DNA of 64,000 nt from Rosenbergiella gaditana (GCF_018494065.1 NZ_JABBFR010000003.1:161463-225462); one strand, 5' to 3'. Positions 30,065-40,514 are shown, counted from the stretch's first letter. The notes: generated by a model from the letters alone, not told the origin. Translations and numbers: made by a program.

Positions 30065-30133
30065 AATTAACTCTCCTTTATGAAACACTAAGAACGACAA
30101 CGGATACACTCCGTTGCCAGGTAAAATAAACCG

Positions 30134-32530
30134 TTAAGGTTCTGGTGTTGCGCTACCCGTCGGCGTTTCCGTTGGCGTTTCCGTCGGCGTCTCCGTTGGC
30201 GTCTCCGTTGGCGTCTCCGTTGGGGTTTCCGTCGGCGTTTCCGTCGGCGTTTCCGTTGGCGTCTGCGTCGGCGTTTGCGTCGGCGTCGGCGTCGGCGTTT
30301 GCGTCGGCGTTTGCGTCGGGGTTTCCGTCGGTGTCTGCGTTGGCGTTTCCGTCGGTGTCTGCGTCGGCGTTTCCGTTTCCGTATGCGTCGGGGTCGGTGT
30401 CGGTATTGGCGGCAGAGGAAAAATCACGCCGAACAAAGCGGTAATCGGCGGCAATCCCGGCAGGCCGATCATTCCGCCGCCGCCACCGCCACCACCACCG
30501 CCACAGTTGCTGCCGCAATCACCAGGGTTGATATCCACCTCACCCCCTTGAATGACGACCTTGCTAGAGCCAATGATTTTGATTTTATTCGCTGATATGA
30601 CCAACTCACCGCCTGCGGTGAGGGTCATCGCGCCTCCCGCAACCATGGTGCTCGCCCCCCCGACGGCAAGAGAGTGGTAGCCCCCAACGTTGACCTGATG
30701 CGCGCCGCCAACGGAAAGAGAATGATATCCCCCAACCGTAGTCATAAACGCGCCGCCCACATTGATCCCTTTGGCGCCTGCAACGTTGTCGCTCTGGCTT
30801 CCACCGACCTGGATAGCCAGTGCCGCCCCAATCATGGCGCTGCTGTTCCCGACCACATCAGACATATAGTTCGCGCCAACAAACAGGTTTCGCGACACGC
30901 CCACGTTAACGTCAGAGTTCAAGCCAATAGTCTGAACTTCATTATGTTTGGTCAAGCGGCTCATATTGCGCTCGGCCTGTTCCCAGTACTGCTCTTGGCC
31001 CGGTTTATCTTCGAAACGAATGCCGTTAAAATTACTGCGGCCGCCGCCGACAGTGCGGCTGATAAGTCCGCTCTGCGTCGCATTAGCAGGCAGATCCCAT
31101 GGCGGCATCGTGACATTGTTGTAAAGACTGCCGGTAATCAACGGCCTGTCCGGATCGCCATTGATAAAATCAACGATAACTTCATGCCCGATACGCGGAA
31201 TGTAAATTCCGCCAAAATTATTGCCCGCCCAGGCCTGGCTGACGCGAAGCCAGCAGGAATCAGACTCACGATTTTGGCCATAGCGATCCCAGAGAAAACG
31301 CACTTTTACCCGACCATATTCATCCGTCCATATCTCCTCCCCCGGAGGCCCTACGATAATGGCCGTCTGTGGCCCGCTAGTTTTAGGCCTCTCCACAGTC
31401 ATCGGATGACGGTAAATTTTGGTGGTGGGCTGAACGGTAAAATCGCAGCTGTAGCGGAATTCGTCCTTCGAAGCTAACTGGTCTATTTCCTCAATCAACA
31501 GGTGGCTGCGCAGCACCATGTATTCACGATTCGCTTTCTCAACGGGATAATTCGTCAATTCGAAATCGCAACCACAGGCAATACCACGCAGTTCGCCGGA
31601 ACCTTCGCAACGCGAACCTAACGCTCCCCGTTCTTCCATGCGTACGCGCGCCAGCTGCTCGCCGATATGCGGCTGTTCATAATCACCAGGCCAGTGGAAG
31701 ATCTCCATCTGGTTAAAGCTGGTTTTGCGCGGCTTGCTATCCAGAGCCATAATATCCGCGCGTGACTTGGTAAAATCATAGTCATTGGTAACCCATTTCC
31801 CGGAGGTAATAGTTTCCTGAAAATGAAACTGCTTGATATATTCCTGATCCATCTTAGGACGATCGGAGGCATACTGAATAACGTGGTAGGCTTCGCTAGG
31901 GAAGCGCTTATGTGCACCGACGTTATCAACTAAAATCAGCCGATGATTTCTTCCGCTGTGCTCGAAAAACCAGTAAATGCCCCACTCTTCCATCAGGCGT
32001 TCAATGAAGTAAAAATCTGTTTCCCCATATTGAACCTGGAAATCGAGCAGGGGGTAGCTCCCCGCCAGACGTTTTTCAACGGGGAAATTATAATCACCCA
32101 GTACCTCGTCAATAATGTCCACTACCGTTTTCTGTTGGAATATCTTGAAATCTTCGGTTAATTCAGCGAGATGAAGCCAAGGCCGAATGATCAGTTCATA
32201 AAGCGCCTGGTTACCGTCACGCCCCACATAGCGAGCCTTCTGTACTATGCCAGAAATTTCGCGTACGTCTTTGCCAATACCGATAATATCGCCCAACCCG
32301 TTACCATCGAGCTCAATGTCAACTGTCATTTCTTTGCCGATCAACGATTTCAGATCGACATTCGACGCCGCCTGCCATGGAATAAGCGGATTAGCGGGCG
32401 TTTTAGCGGTAATCGCGTAAGAATAGAGTGAAGAAAGCGACTCTTCACCATCCAGCTTTGAGATTACCAACGCCGGTTCTCCAAGCAAAAACGGCATCGC
32501 CGAGCTGCTTAATTTGATACTACGTGGCAT
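30134..32530 (-). CDS. vgrG: T6SS spike protein VgrG (TssI) with a Thr/Pro-rich tail
   Basis: VgrG trimers form the tip of the T6SS tube. The 798-aa protein has the gp27-like part (about 1-370), a gp5-type OB region ([16 protein letters not shown] near 410) and a beta-helix with repeats such as [18 protein letters not shown] (about 560-650). Then come ten glycines (677-686), a short hydrophobic PLPPI linker and an 89-residue C-terminal tail (710-798). The tail is made of TPTE, TPTQ and TPTP units and encoded by a 12-bp-period repeat. No toxin domain is fused. The tail looks mucin-like and could be a glycosylation or spacer region. Confidence 0.95.
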   Translation of the reverse strand: MPRSIKLSSSAMPFLLGEPALVISKLDGEESLSSLYSYAITAKTPANPLIPWQAASNVDLKSLIGKEMTVDIELDGNGLGDIIGIGKDVREISGIVQKARYVGRDGNQALYELIIRPWLHLAELTEDFKIFQQKTVVDIIDEVLGDYNFPVEKRLAGSYPLLDFQVQYGETDFYFIERLMEEWGIYWFFEHSGRNHRLILVDNVGAHKRFPSEAYHVIQYASDRPKMDQEYIKQFHFQETITSGKWVTNDYDFTKSRADIMALDSKPRKTSFNQMEIFHWPGDYEQPHIGEQLARVRMEERGALGSRCEGSGELRGIACGCDFELTNYPVEKANREYMVLRSHLLIEEIDQLASKDEFRYSCDFTVQPTTKIYRHPMTVERPKTSGPQTAIIVGPPGEEIWTDEYGRVKVRFLWDRYGQNRESDSCWLRVSQAWAGNNFGGIYIPRIGHEVIVDFINGDPDRPLITGSLYNNVTMPPWDLPANATQSGLISRTVGGGRSNFNGIRFEDKPGQEQYWEQAERNMSRLTKHNEVQTIGLNSDVNVGVSRNLFVGANYMSDVVGNSSAMIGAALAIQVGGSQSDNVAGAKGINVGGAFMTTVGGYHSLSVGGAHQVNVGGYHSLAVGGASTMVAGGAMTLTAGGELVISANKIKIIGSSKVVIQGGEVDINPGDCGSNCGGGGGGGGGGMIGLPGLPPITALFGVIFPLPPIPTPTPTHTETETPTQTPTETPTQTPTETPTQTPTQTPTPTPTQTPTQTPTETPTETPTETPTETPTETPTETPTETPTETPTGSATPEP
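30137..30403 (-). repeat. 12-bp coding repeat in vgrG tail
   Basis: About 20 imperfect copies of a 12-bp unit (plus-strand form near GGCGTTTCCGTC) encode the Thr-Pro-Thr-Glu/Gln tetrapeptides of the VgrG tail. Unit sequences alternate between GTTTCC, GTCTCC and GTCTGC forms. The unit is a multiple of three, so copy-number changes would shorten or lengthen the tail without shifting frame. Confidence 0.95.
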
Positions 32531-32546
32531 ATGATCACCTACTGCG

Positions 32547-33251
32547 TTATGAATATCTTAGATATGATGCGTTAGGCGGTTTAGCCTCAGCGCTTCGTAA
32601 CGAAATTCTCTGCGAATCTAATATGTTTCCGTGCCGGCTTTGCCGCCAAATCCAGATGCTCGCCTCCTGCTGAATACAATCGGGCCAGTTTTTCCACGGC
32701 ATAACCTCAACACCATCAATATTTCGAATGTGATAGTCTTCTTGAGCCCCCTCCCTGAGTAACACCTGTGAATGATTTTTAAAGCGCCAGGCAGGCGTCA
32801 AAACAAAAGATTCCCAGAAAGGGGAGTAAGATCGTTTTAATGCTTTGACCCATTGCCACAGTGGTCGCCAGTTCTTTTCGGCAAAATCACTTTTCTGCAC
32901 GTTATTTAAAATCCTTGCCGCCCAGAACGTCAGTGGAAATTCAGTGTGCATATTTTTCTGCAACCACCGATAAGATACAGCGCTATACACGATAAGAAGT
33001 GACGCTTCTCCCTGCTCACCACGAAGTACCCTAAATGCACCGGCGTAGTTATATTTCCCCTGTCGTGTATTGGAGGAAATAACAAAGCACCACGGATAGC
33101 TCTCCGATAAATATCCTTCCAGCATTGAGCAACCTATATTTGGCAGAATATGTTGGGTAATAATGGAACGCACTTCCCGCTGCCGCTTACCCAACCTACG
33201 AAATGGGCTCACACGCGATTCATCAACAAGTAAATACAGACGTAGCGACAT
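32547..33251 (-). CDS. Hypothetical T6SS-locus protein
   Basis: A 234-aa protein I do not recognise. It is rich in Trp and basic residues (WRPLWQWVKALKRSYSPFW near 140) with no signal peptide or convincing membrane helix. The ATG at 33251 follows GAGGG and gives MSLRLYLLVDESR; an upstream in-frame start overlapping tssM is less likely. It is sandwiched between tssM and vgrG, where accessory factors such as TagF, adaptors or effectors often lie, so a T6SS role is likely. I cannot decide whether it is structural, regulatory or cargo. Confidence 0.65.
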   Translation of the reverse strand: MSLRLYLLVDESRVSPFRRLGKRQREVRSIITQHILPNIGCSMLEGYLSESYPWCFVISSNTRQGKYNYAGAFRVLRGEQGEASLLIVYSAVSYRWLQKNMHTEFPLTFWAARILNNVQKSDFAEKNWRPLWQWVKALKRSYSPFWESFVLTPAWRFKNHSQVLLREGAQEDYHIRNIDGVEVMPWKNWPDCIQQEASIWIWRQSRHGNILDSQRISLRSAEAKPPNASYLRYS

Positions 33252-33280
33252 AGATCCCTCTAGCGTATGGTTACCACTTT

Positions 33281-36200
33281 TTAATAACCGCCGGGACAAC
33301 GAAAATCCTTCAGTAAATCCACGACAAGCCTGTCTTTATAAGTCAACCCGGAAACTGCAATATTCGCTCGACGTGAATCCAGATCGTAAACTAGGACAGT
33401 TTCACCCGAATCGTTTTTGACAATATCGCTGGCACCCTCCAACCAACGAAATAATGACCATGGGCCACTAAACGCCAATGATGAGGCCCCTAAAGCGACA
33501 CGCGGGGTAGCATTAAGCATTACTCTCGATGCCATACGCGATGCCGGCCAGATTATTGGTACGGGTGACACCGGCCAATGGGCATAATTCACCTGTTTCC
33601 CGTCGAAATTCATATTCAGTTGAGTGATCGTCGGATCGAGATAAGGCACCGAAATCTCGAAGGCGAGCGACATTTTCCGCCCTCCATCTTCCTGGAAAAA
33701 AGTATCGCGAATCTCTTTCATGCGCTCGAACACATCCAATATGTCCGTGGACTCCCCATCCGCATCGCCCTTGTAGCGCCACGGATGGGAGGAGGTATCC
33801 ACTTTATCCGCCAAATTTTTCTTAAAGTATTCGTCTGCCAGTCCGCCTGCAGCAAAGAAACGTTCAAAGTCCGCCAGCTTCACATCTCGCCGGCTATCTG
33901 CGAAAGGATAACGCCCCGCAAGCGTAGAACGGCATACCCCGCCAAGATTGTCTTTAATACCTTCATTGCTTATGGCAATAGCTTCACGGCTGGCGTGACG
34001 GTAGGCACCATTCAACAGTGGACCAATCAGGTTGCGGAGCGGATCAGGCCAGGTTTGCGATTCTGCACTCATGTTCAGCGCCGTATTAGAGAGCGCCATC
34101 GAGTTGCCGTTTTTCAGCGCATCATTATAAATGACGAACAACGTATACTGCTCGCTGAGGGCCCCCATCAGCTTATTCAGCCCTGAGCTTCCCGATGCAG
34201 GGCGTTCGTCCCCTGCCGCCTCATTGCTGCCGGTCACGAACTCGCGTAACGAAGCAAAAAGATTATCTACCCGCTCCCTCAGCAACTTGTTTTCCACTGC
34301 GGCCCATGCAAGGTTTACTTTAGTTACCGCATTTAAAATCTGTCCTTTATTGCTGACGTTATCGAGCAGCGATTTGCCTTCCTTTCTCACCAAAGTGGTT
34401 TCCGACACGGCGCGACGGACCAGATTAGCAAGCGGAGAATCCGCCGAGCTCAGCGTTCGCAATATGTAAATATCCCCCGCCACGCCAGCAGTGCCGGAGT
34501 TCAGTTGCAGAACTTCCTTTTTTATGCGGATGTTGCTCAAAAATCCCTGCCAATGTCGCGCATACTCATCCAGATAGAGCGCCAGAATCTGCTGTTGAAT
34601 CGGATTAACTAACACGCCATTGTCCGCGACTTTCATTTGGGACCGTGGGGCGTTGTCGCGCCCCTTTCCCATGACCCATGAGTCCTCATGCTCCAGCCAC
34701 ATCAGACCCGGATCCATTTTTTTTTTAAACAGGTCATAATAGCCCGCATGGGTAAATAAGCCGGGAATGGCCGTCTCGCCGTTTACGTCCGCCAATGAAA
34801 AAAACTCGCCGTCTCGTGATTTTGCCATTACGCCAAGCGTTAAATCGGCGGGTGCATCCTGTGACAAAGCGTCTTTAATGCGTCCGTAAAGCCGACTGGC
34901 AAGATCTTCGCGCTCCAGTATCGAACGCGCATATTTCACTAGACCATCATCCATTTCCTGACCATACCGTCGCCATTCGGGTGAAGCGAAGAGATTGGTC
35001 AGATGAGAGACAAATATGTGGCGCTCTTCATAAGGCTCGAGCTTGCCCCTCGTCTCCCACAGACGGGTGATATTGTCAGTCATCGACTGCCGTTCGAATT
35101 TCCCCTGTCCAAACACTTGCAGATAAAGCTTCAAGCGCGCATAAATCTGCTCTGAATGACCTTTATCAATCGCCTCTTGCAGTGCCAGGGTAACCTGCTG
35201 CTCAATCTGCGGCAGCAGCAGTCGCTGAAGGAAGAATTGGTACAGCGAGTCCGAAGCGTTCATCACGTCCATGCCGGTATACAGACCGTAGCGCCATTCC
35301 AGCCCTGGGTTGAAAATATCCAGCGCGCCATATTCCGGCAAATATTGTGAAAGCGTCAGCAAACGAGGAAGCAACTTGTCATTAGACATTTTGACAAAAT
35401 GATCAACGTCGGTACGCAGCCCGTCGACCTTTGTCTTAACAGTGTCCAGATACTCAGTATTGTGACGGTAGCTGTTATAAAAGCCGTTCAACAGGATAAC
35501 AGCCATCAAAATACACAACGAATGCCCCAGAAAACGTTGCAGGCGATACTTCGATTCGTTAGCCAGATTATGACGTGCCAAATCAACATCTTTTACAATG
35601 ACGTCATTAAACAGTTGCTTGAGGAAATACTGTCGCCCATAGGATACATCGTTGATGAGAAAATCACGTTCGCCAGGCTGTTCGGTCAGAGAGGCCGTTA
35701 CCATCGGGGCTTTATTCTCGACGTAATTAGACCATTTGCGCATGATGCTTTGATTATTCAGCAGACTAAAATCAACTGGCTGATGCATACTTGAGAAATA
35801 GATACCGCGCAACAGGGTAAAGCTCAGTGTTTCATCATAGCGGGAAGCAAAAAAGATGTTGTGCACCACTTCAGCCACCATGCTGGAAAGCAGATGGAAA
35901 TCCTGAGGCAATGCGTACATTTTCTTGCGATCCCTATTGTCATATTCTTCCTGCTGACGCACGATCATATCTCGTTCGATACGCTCTTCAAGTAGAGAGA
36001 ACTCTGCTTTTATCTGGTCGTGCAATTCCGATACAGGAGCGGTTCTGGTATCGCCATAAGGGAAAGTCACTCCCCAAACCTGCTCCCGCTCCTGCTCGGT
36101 CAGGATCCTGAAATACTCCGCAAACCCGGGTAGTTGGTCCAGCTTGGTGACCAAGATATAAACTGGGAAACGCACGCCCAACGTCTGACGCAAATCGTCT

Positions 36201-37120
36201 ACTCTGGCTCTCAAACTGGCCGCCAACTCAAATAGCTCGGCTTTGCTACGTCCCATGACATCGGCGGCGGAGAACGTGAGTACTGCACCGTTCAGCGCTT
36301 TGACTGGGCGATATTTTTTAAGCGCTTTGAGCATTGCACGCCACTCGCCGAGATACTTTTCCGGCTGGCTGACATATTTCCCGGCGGTGTCGATATAAAT
36401 GGCGTCATTGGCAAACCAACACTCGCAATTACGCGTCAGCGGCGCAGGTTTGCCCACCTGGTTCAGCTGTTCCGGTAACGGGAAGTTCTGCCCAGAAGCC
36501 AGAATAGCGGAGGTCTTTCCGGCGTCTTCGGTGCCGAGCATCATGTACCAGGGTAAAATATCAAGCGGTTTACGCCCCAGAACCACACGCTGGAAAAAGG
36601 AGAGGTTACTACGATTTTTATTAACGTAATCAACCGCATTACTGATAACAGAGACAACTTCAGAGGTATCACTCTCCTCCGTAGACGCTTTATTACGGAC
36701 AAATTTATCGAGCAGCGTCGGATTATCTTTTAATGCCAGCAGCAATAACCACAGACCATACAACAATGTAATCAGCAAGATAGCTGCAATAATCGCTAAT
36801 CTGACACTAATTGCCGCTACCGGATGTTTTTCCCCCACCAGTAGGAAGGGGCCCAGAACCCATACCAGCACGCAAAGTACGGCGGCAACGACAATGAAGA
36901 TAGGCCAGCGCAGCCAAAAGCTCACCAGACAAAACGCCGCCAGTAGAATGAAAATGATACGCGACTCAACACTAAGCAGGGGACGTGATTCGCCAAATCC
37001 GAAAAATGGCCCAAGAAACCAGATAGCGGCGACCAGTAGCGCGATGCAACACACAATTAGCAGCGTCCTCAGAAACCGCGCCGCGAAGACTCTATTAAAA
37101 TAAGACATTGTCGTTCTCAT
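33281..37120 (-). CDS. tssM: T6SS membrane complex subunit TssM (IcmF)
   Basis: TssM is the inner-membrane and periplasmic core of the T6SS trans-envelope complex with TssL and TssJ. It is 1279 aa. Hydrophobic helices lie in about 15-40, 55-95 and 105-130. The cytosolic NTPase-like domain has Walker A GTEDAGKT at 196-203, and a further membrane helix is near 560 (LCILMAVILLNGFY). The large periplasmic part ends with the TssJ-binding region. Its start overlaps the tssL stop (TAATG). An ATG four codons further in (37108) is possible. Confidence 0.95.
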   Translation of the reverse strand: MRTTMSYFNRVFAARFLRTLLIVCCIALLVAAIWFLGPFFGFGESRPLLSVESRIIFILLAAFCLVSFWLRWPIFIVVAAVLCVLVWVLGPFLLVGEKHPVAAISVRLAIIAAILLITLLYGLWLLLLALKDNPTLLDKFVRNKASTEESDTSEVVSVISNAVDYVNKNRSNLSFFQRVVLGRKPLDILPWYMMLGTEDAGKTSAILASGQNFPLPEQLNQVGKPAPLTRNCECWFANDAIYIDTAGKYVSQPEKYLGEWRAMLKALKKYRPVKALNGAVLTFSAADVMGRSKAELFELAASLRARVDDLRQTLGVRFPVYILVTKLDQLPGFAEYFRILTEQEREQVWGVTFPYGDTRTAPVSELHDQIKAEFSLLEERIERDMIVRQQEEYDNRDRKKMYALPQDFHLLSSMVAEVVHNIFFASRYDETLSFTLLRGIYFSSMHQPVDFSLLNNQSIMRKWSNYVENKAPMVTASLTEQPGERDFLINDVSYGRQYFLKQLFNDVIVKDVDLARHNLANESKYRLQRFLGHSLCILMAVILLNGFYNSYRHNTEYLDTVKTKVDGLRTDVDHFVKMSNDKLLPRLLTLSQYLPEYGALDIFNPGLEWRYGLYTGMDVMNASDSLYQFFLQRLLLPQIEQQVTLALQEAIDKGHSEQIYARLKLYLQVFGQGKFERQSMTDNITRLWETRGKLEPYEERHIFVSHLTNLFASPEWRRYGQEMDDGLVKYARSILEREDLASRLYGRIKDALSQDAPADLTLGVMAKSRDGEFFSLADVNGETAIPGLFTHAGYYDLFKKKMDPGLMWLEHEDSWVMGKGRDNAPRSQMKVADNGVLVNPIQQQILALYLDEYARHWQGFLSNIRIKKEVLQLNSGTAGVAGDIYILRTLSSADSPLANLVRRAVSETTLVRKEGKSLLDNVSNKGQILNAVTKVNLAWAAVENKLLRERVDNLFASLREFVTGSNEAAGDERPASGSSGLNKLMGALSEQYTLFVIYNDALKNGNSMALSNTALNMSAESQTWPDPLRNLIGPLLNGAYRHASREAIAISNEGIKDNLGGVCRSTLAGRYPFADSRRDVKLADFERFFAAGGLADEYFKKNLADKVDTSSHPWRYKGDADGESTDILDVFERMKEIRDTFFQEDGGRKMSLAFEISVPYLDPTITQLNMNFDGKQVNYAHWPVSPVPIIWPASRMASRVMLNATPRVALGASSLAFSGPWSLFRWLEGASDIVKNDSGETVLVYDLDSRRANIAVSGLTYKDRLVVDLLKDFRCPGGY

Positions 37121-38487
37121 TAATACGTGACAAAAAACTCTACGCGGCGATTTTTCGCGCGCCCCTGAGAAGTAGCATTGGAGGCCAGCGGCTTGTTATT
37201 CCCAACCCCTTCCACTTTCACCTTGCCCTTTGGCACCCCTGCAGCAATGAAATAGCGAGCGACTTCCGCTGCACGTTTTTCCGACAGCACAATGTTATTA
37301 GGCAATCCCGGCCGGTTAATGGGTGTTGAGTCTGTGTGGCCAATAATGACGATATCCCCGTTGACGCGACGTACTTCGCTCGCCACACGCTCAATGACCT
37401 TCACCATTTCGGGCTGAACTTTGGTCGAGCCGGACAAAAACAGCGAATCGCCCTTTAGCACCACTTTGTTCTGCTTCTGTGTTTCATCAACACTAAGCAA
37501 CTGCTGCTGAATTTCGTTACGGAGTAAAACGGCCAATCTCAGACGCATTTTCACTGGCATCGTGGTCACCTTGATATTCTGCATCACATAAATATCATTG
37601 GTAATGCGATCGTCGCGCACCGACAGCCAGTACTTGCACCAGATAAAGGCCGAAGTCACCAATACGCCTGCACATAGCGCGGTCAGCCTTACAGGAATGA
37701 TCGTTTTCTCACGCCGTGCCGCGCCCGGCGGCTGAAGTCCATGCGGCGACAGCGCTGGCTGGGTGGTATTACGGGTACTTTGGATCAGGGTCAACAGACG
37801 TTGGCGAATTTTTGTCAGTTGGCGGTCGCCATCTTCAATGATGCTGTAGCGCCCTTCAAAGCCCAGCCCAAGGATGAGCAGCAGCACTTCGAGCACATCG
37901 GCAAATTCATTAGGATTCATCGAGAGGCGACCGATGAGCAGGAAGAATTTGTTCCCGCCATCGTTGTCCCCCTCAAAATGGTTCAATAAATTGCTCTGCG
38001 ACCAGCCGGACTCAAGCCCCCACGGCGCGGTATGCGCCGCTTCGTCAAGCGCGGTACAAAGACAATAGCGAACTATCGCCATCTTTTTCCACGGGATGTT
38101 CACTTCGTCGCAGACAATGCTGAACAGATTGATCTCACCTTTGAGCGTGTTTTTCAGAATTTCGACATGGGCAATGTCGGCAATCTTCTCCGGCATATCG
38201 CTAAGCGCACGCAGCAGAGGTTGAGCCACCTCCAGTAATGGATTCTCGGCCTTGCTTACTTTTAGCATTCGCTGTTGCACGCTCTCGCTTTTTACCCCCC
38301 TTTCATTTCTGAACGCTTTATTGTCAGCGCTGGGTTCTGCGCTCTGGACGTCTTTCGCAGTATCAGGCTCCTGAATCCAGTCACCCTGCTCATCAAGAAG
38401 GAATTTCCCCTGCGCTTGCGCAGAGTTTTCCCCATCGAGAATAGTCTCGGAAGAAGCCGCCGTTTGCTGGCTAATATCGTCTTTCAT
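37120..38487 (-). CDS. tssL: T6SS membrane complex subunit TssL with OmpA domain
   Basis: A 455-aa evolved TssL. Residues 1-70 are polar, and the DotU domain follows (about 75-245) with LCTALDEAAHTAPWG and LEVLLLILGLGFEGRY. One membrane helix is near 270-290. The C-terminal OmpA-like domain (about 345-455) has IGHTDSTPINRPG and GRAKNRRVEFF, which bind peptidoglycan. It thus anchors the TssJLM complex to the cell wall. Its start overlaps the tssK stop and its stop overlaps the tssM start. Confidence 0.94.
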   Translation of the reverse strand: MKDDISQQTAASSETILDGENSAQAQGKFLLDEQGDWIQEPDTAKDVQSAEPSADNKAFRNERGVKSESVQQRMLKVSKAENPLLEVAQPLLRALSDMPEKIADIAHVEILKNTLKGEINLFSIVCDEVNIPWKKMAIVRYCLCTALDEAAHTAPWGLESGWSQSNLLNHFEGDNDGGNKFFLLIGRLSMNPNEFADVLEVLLLILGLGFEGRYSIIEDGDRQLTKIRQRLLTLIQSTRNTTQPALSPHGLQPPGAARREKTIIPVRLTALCAGVLVTSAFIWCKYWLSVRDDRITNDIYVMQNIKVTTMPVKMRLRLAVLLRNEIQQQLLSVDETQKQNKVVLKGDSLFLSGSTKVQPEMVKVIERVASEVRRVNGDIVIIGHTDSTPINRPGLPNNIVLSEKRAAEVARYFIAAGVPKGKVKVEGVGNNKPLASNATSQGRAKNRRVEFFVTY

Positions 38488-39833
38488 CAGCCCCTGATTC
38501 CCCAGAGATCCATTTTCAAGCCGGGAAAATCACCGGCAATGTGCAGCGCCAATGCGCCGGTGGCTGAGATCCTCTCCCAGAAAGGTCCATTTTTAAGCAA
38601 TTCGAAATAGACATAGCCTGTGCTGTAAGGAATTTGACGCGGCGGAACCGGTAATCCTTGTAGTACCAACCCAGGCAAGTGCGAACGCACCAGCTCGTGT
38701 AATTGCTGCGGGGCACTGATTTTTGCTTGCGCCTGGAACTGCTGCTGCAGAACATCCATTGGCAGTTGTGCATGCACCGCCAGCACCAGGTTTGAGAACG
38801 AACGCAGTTCATTAGGCAGCATAGATGCCGACCAGACGCCGTTGCCCTTAGCGTGCAATTCGATGAGTTGCCCTGCCCTCACCAGAATCTGATTAAGCAA
38901 GTCATGCACATCGTCCACCAGCGGACGAATTGAGGGGTAAAGCCTTGCATGGTCATACCCTGGCGCACTTTTCGGACGACGTGTTTTGGTGCGAACAAAG
39001 GTCGATAGTTCACCCGCCAGCTTTGACAGCTCTTCATACAGCACAATCGGTGGCAGCTCGGGGATATGGCGCAAGTGATCGAGGATCGGCTCATATTTGT
39101 TGAAAATTTGTAGCAGTAGATAATCGACAATTTCCGCGCTGGCACTGGCTTTGCCGTCCGAAGAAGACAGGCGGTTCGCCAACATTTCAGCGCGCATTTT
39201 CACCAGGCCATTGAGATGCGTTAGCCACTCACTCAGCAGGGAGTTAGCCGCATAGCCGGTTACCGGCGGAATATAATCGTCCAGATGCAACAAAACGCTG
39301 CCATCCGGCTGAATGGCCTTCACCTTGGTCAATTCCAGGCCGATCCACGATTCGGTCATCTCCGCCTGCGAAACTAGCCTCAGCCTGAGTTTGGCAAGTT
39401 GCACCGGCTTTGGTCCCTGGCGGATAGAATTGGTATCGCAAAGCTCGGCTTCCTGCGCACGAAAACGCGCCAGCGAGCTGGCATCATGCTGGCTGAAAAT
39501 GGTTTCATCGCTGTTATCGAGGCGTAGCGGCACAGCCAGATAGATGCTCTTGCCCAGATGCTCAGGTAAAATCGTTAGCGGTTCCGGCAGGTCCGCATGA
39601 TCGGGAATGTCAAAAGGCGTGCCATCCGGCAATACGCCGCGCGCGGAACGCAAGACCAGTTTTCCATAGCTCAACGCCTCACGGTCAATTTCGTATTGCG
39701 AAAATCCCCAATAGAAGGGACTCAGCGTCGATGCGCGTTTATGAGCGTAATATTCAAAATAACGCTCTTGCTGTTGAAAAAGTTGCGGGCGTAAAAACAA
39801 CCCTTCACTCCAGACGACTTTATTTGTTCTCAC
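38487..39833 (-). CDS. tssK: T6SS baseplate subunit TssK
   Basis: TssK is the trimeric baseplate protein that links the wedge complex to the membrane complex. It is 448 aa. The hallmark start KVVWSEGLFLRPQLFQQQER is intact, followed by FWGF-like YWGFSQYEID and the C-terminal ISATGALALHIAGDFPGLK. It uses a GTG start just after the tssJ stop (3-bp gap), with GGA seven bases upstream. Confidence 0.94.
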   Translation of the reverse strand: MRTNKVVWSEGLFLRPQLFQQQERYFEYYAHKRASTLSPFYWGFSQYEIDREALSYGKLVLRSARGVLPDGTPFDIPDHADLPEPLTILPEHLGKSIYLAVPLRLDNSDETIFSQHDASSLARFRAQEAELCDTNSIRQGPKPVQLAKLRLRLVSQAEMTESWIGLELTKVKAIQPDGSVLLHLDDYIPPVTGYAANSLLSEWLTHLNGLVKMRAEMLANRLSSSDGKASASAEIVDYLLLQIFNKYEPILDHLRHIPELPPIVLYEELSKLAGELSTFVRTKTRRPKSAPGYDHARLYPSIRPLVDDVHDLLNQILVRAGQLIELHAKGNGVWSASMLPNELRSFSNLVLAVHAQLPMDVLQQQFQAQAKISAPQQLHELVRSHLPGLVLQGLPVPPRQIPYSTGYVYFELLKNGPFWERISATGALALHIAGDFPGLKMDLWGIRG

Positions 39834-39836
39834 GAT

Positions 39837-40361
39837 TTAATCCATTTTTTTAATTGTAATTGCTGCTTTTTGGAAATGCGCATGCAATTCAAGCGAATCA
39901 TTGCCAAAAAATCCCTGCCACCACGTTTTTTTCTTTTCTGGTAAATCCCAACTCACCAGCCAGATCGAATCGTTAAGCTCGCGATATGCACCAATAAAAC
40001 CCAAAGTTCTGGTATCGCTGTCCGGTTTGATGAAAACAACACGCGACTCTCCAGGCTGGAGTATCGCTTCATAAATCTTTGACGCCGCGGCTTGCATTGG
40101 CTTACTGGCACCATCAACAATTTCAAAAAAATCGGCATTCACGAAAACGTCCGCTTCCTTTACGTTGAAGATAAAAATATTTAGCGGTGCCGGCTCGCCC
40201 TTCACATTGGGGTTAATATCTTTATCTGCAACCAGGTTGATTTTAATTTCACCACCAACTGGTTCAGAACGATTGCTGCCACAGGACGATAAAACGACTG
40301 CCAGTAATATCGTTATCAGCCCCTTCAGCCGGTATTTTTTTATTTCTGTGCTGAAAAACAT
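39837..40361 (-). CDS. tssJ: T6SS outer-membrane lipoprotein TssJ
   Basis: TssJ (SciN) is an outer-membrane lipoprotein that binds TssM from the periplasm. With the ATG at 40361 it is 174 aa. A lipoprotein signal with lipobox VVLSSC puts the lipidated Cys near residue 27. The transthyretin-like domain follows, including APLNIFIFNVKEADVFVNAD and VVFIKPDSDTRTLGFI. The start is uncertain: an upstream ATG at 40400 lacks a ribosome site, and AGGG is rather close to 40361. Confidence 0.9.
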   Translation of the reverse strand: MFFSTEIKKYRLKGLITILLAVVLSSCGSNRSEPVGGEIKINLVADKDINPNVKGEPAPLNIFIFNVKEADVFVNADFFEIVDGASKPMQAAASKIYEAILQPGESRVVFIKPDSDTRTLGFIGAYRELNDSIWLVSWDLPEKKKTWWQGFFGNDSLELHAHFQKAAITIKKMD

Positions 40362-40469
40362 ATCCCTAACCACGCAATCTATTTTTTCTGAACTGTGCAT
40401 TCTGAATTGACAGCTTAAGTCGAGGATTCGGAAACCTGCGACTTTCCGTCTCTAACTGCCTGATGGGAG

Positions 40470-40493
40470 TTTTGCCGCCGAAGCGGCAAAACC
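40470..40493 (-). terminator. Hairpin after hcp
   Basis: A perfect stem TTTTGCCGC / GCGGCAAAA with a stable TTCG tetraloop, 21 bp after the hcp stop. It may end many transcripts and so give Hcp more message than the downstream membrane-complex genes, which need fewer copies. Confidence 0.75.
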
Positions 40494-40514
40494 CTTTTAG
40501 CTTGTCCGCCGCTA

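Noticed and set aside
30145..30595. Overlapping long frames on the plus strand and in another minus frame within the vgrG tail
   Set aside because: They are products of the 12-bp repeat, which stays open in several frames. Their Ala/Phe/Ser- or Asp/Asn-rich repeats are not natural proteins and the VgrG frame is clearly real.
31618..32431. Genes antisense to vgrG
   Set aside because: Several short frames overlap vgrG on both strands but none has a start signal or domain; they are shadows.
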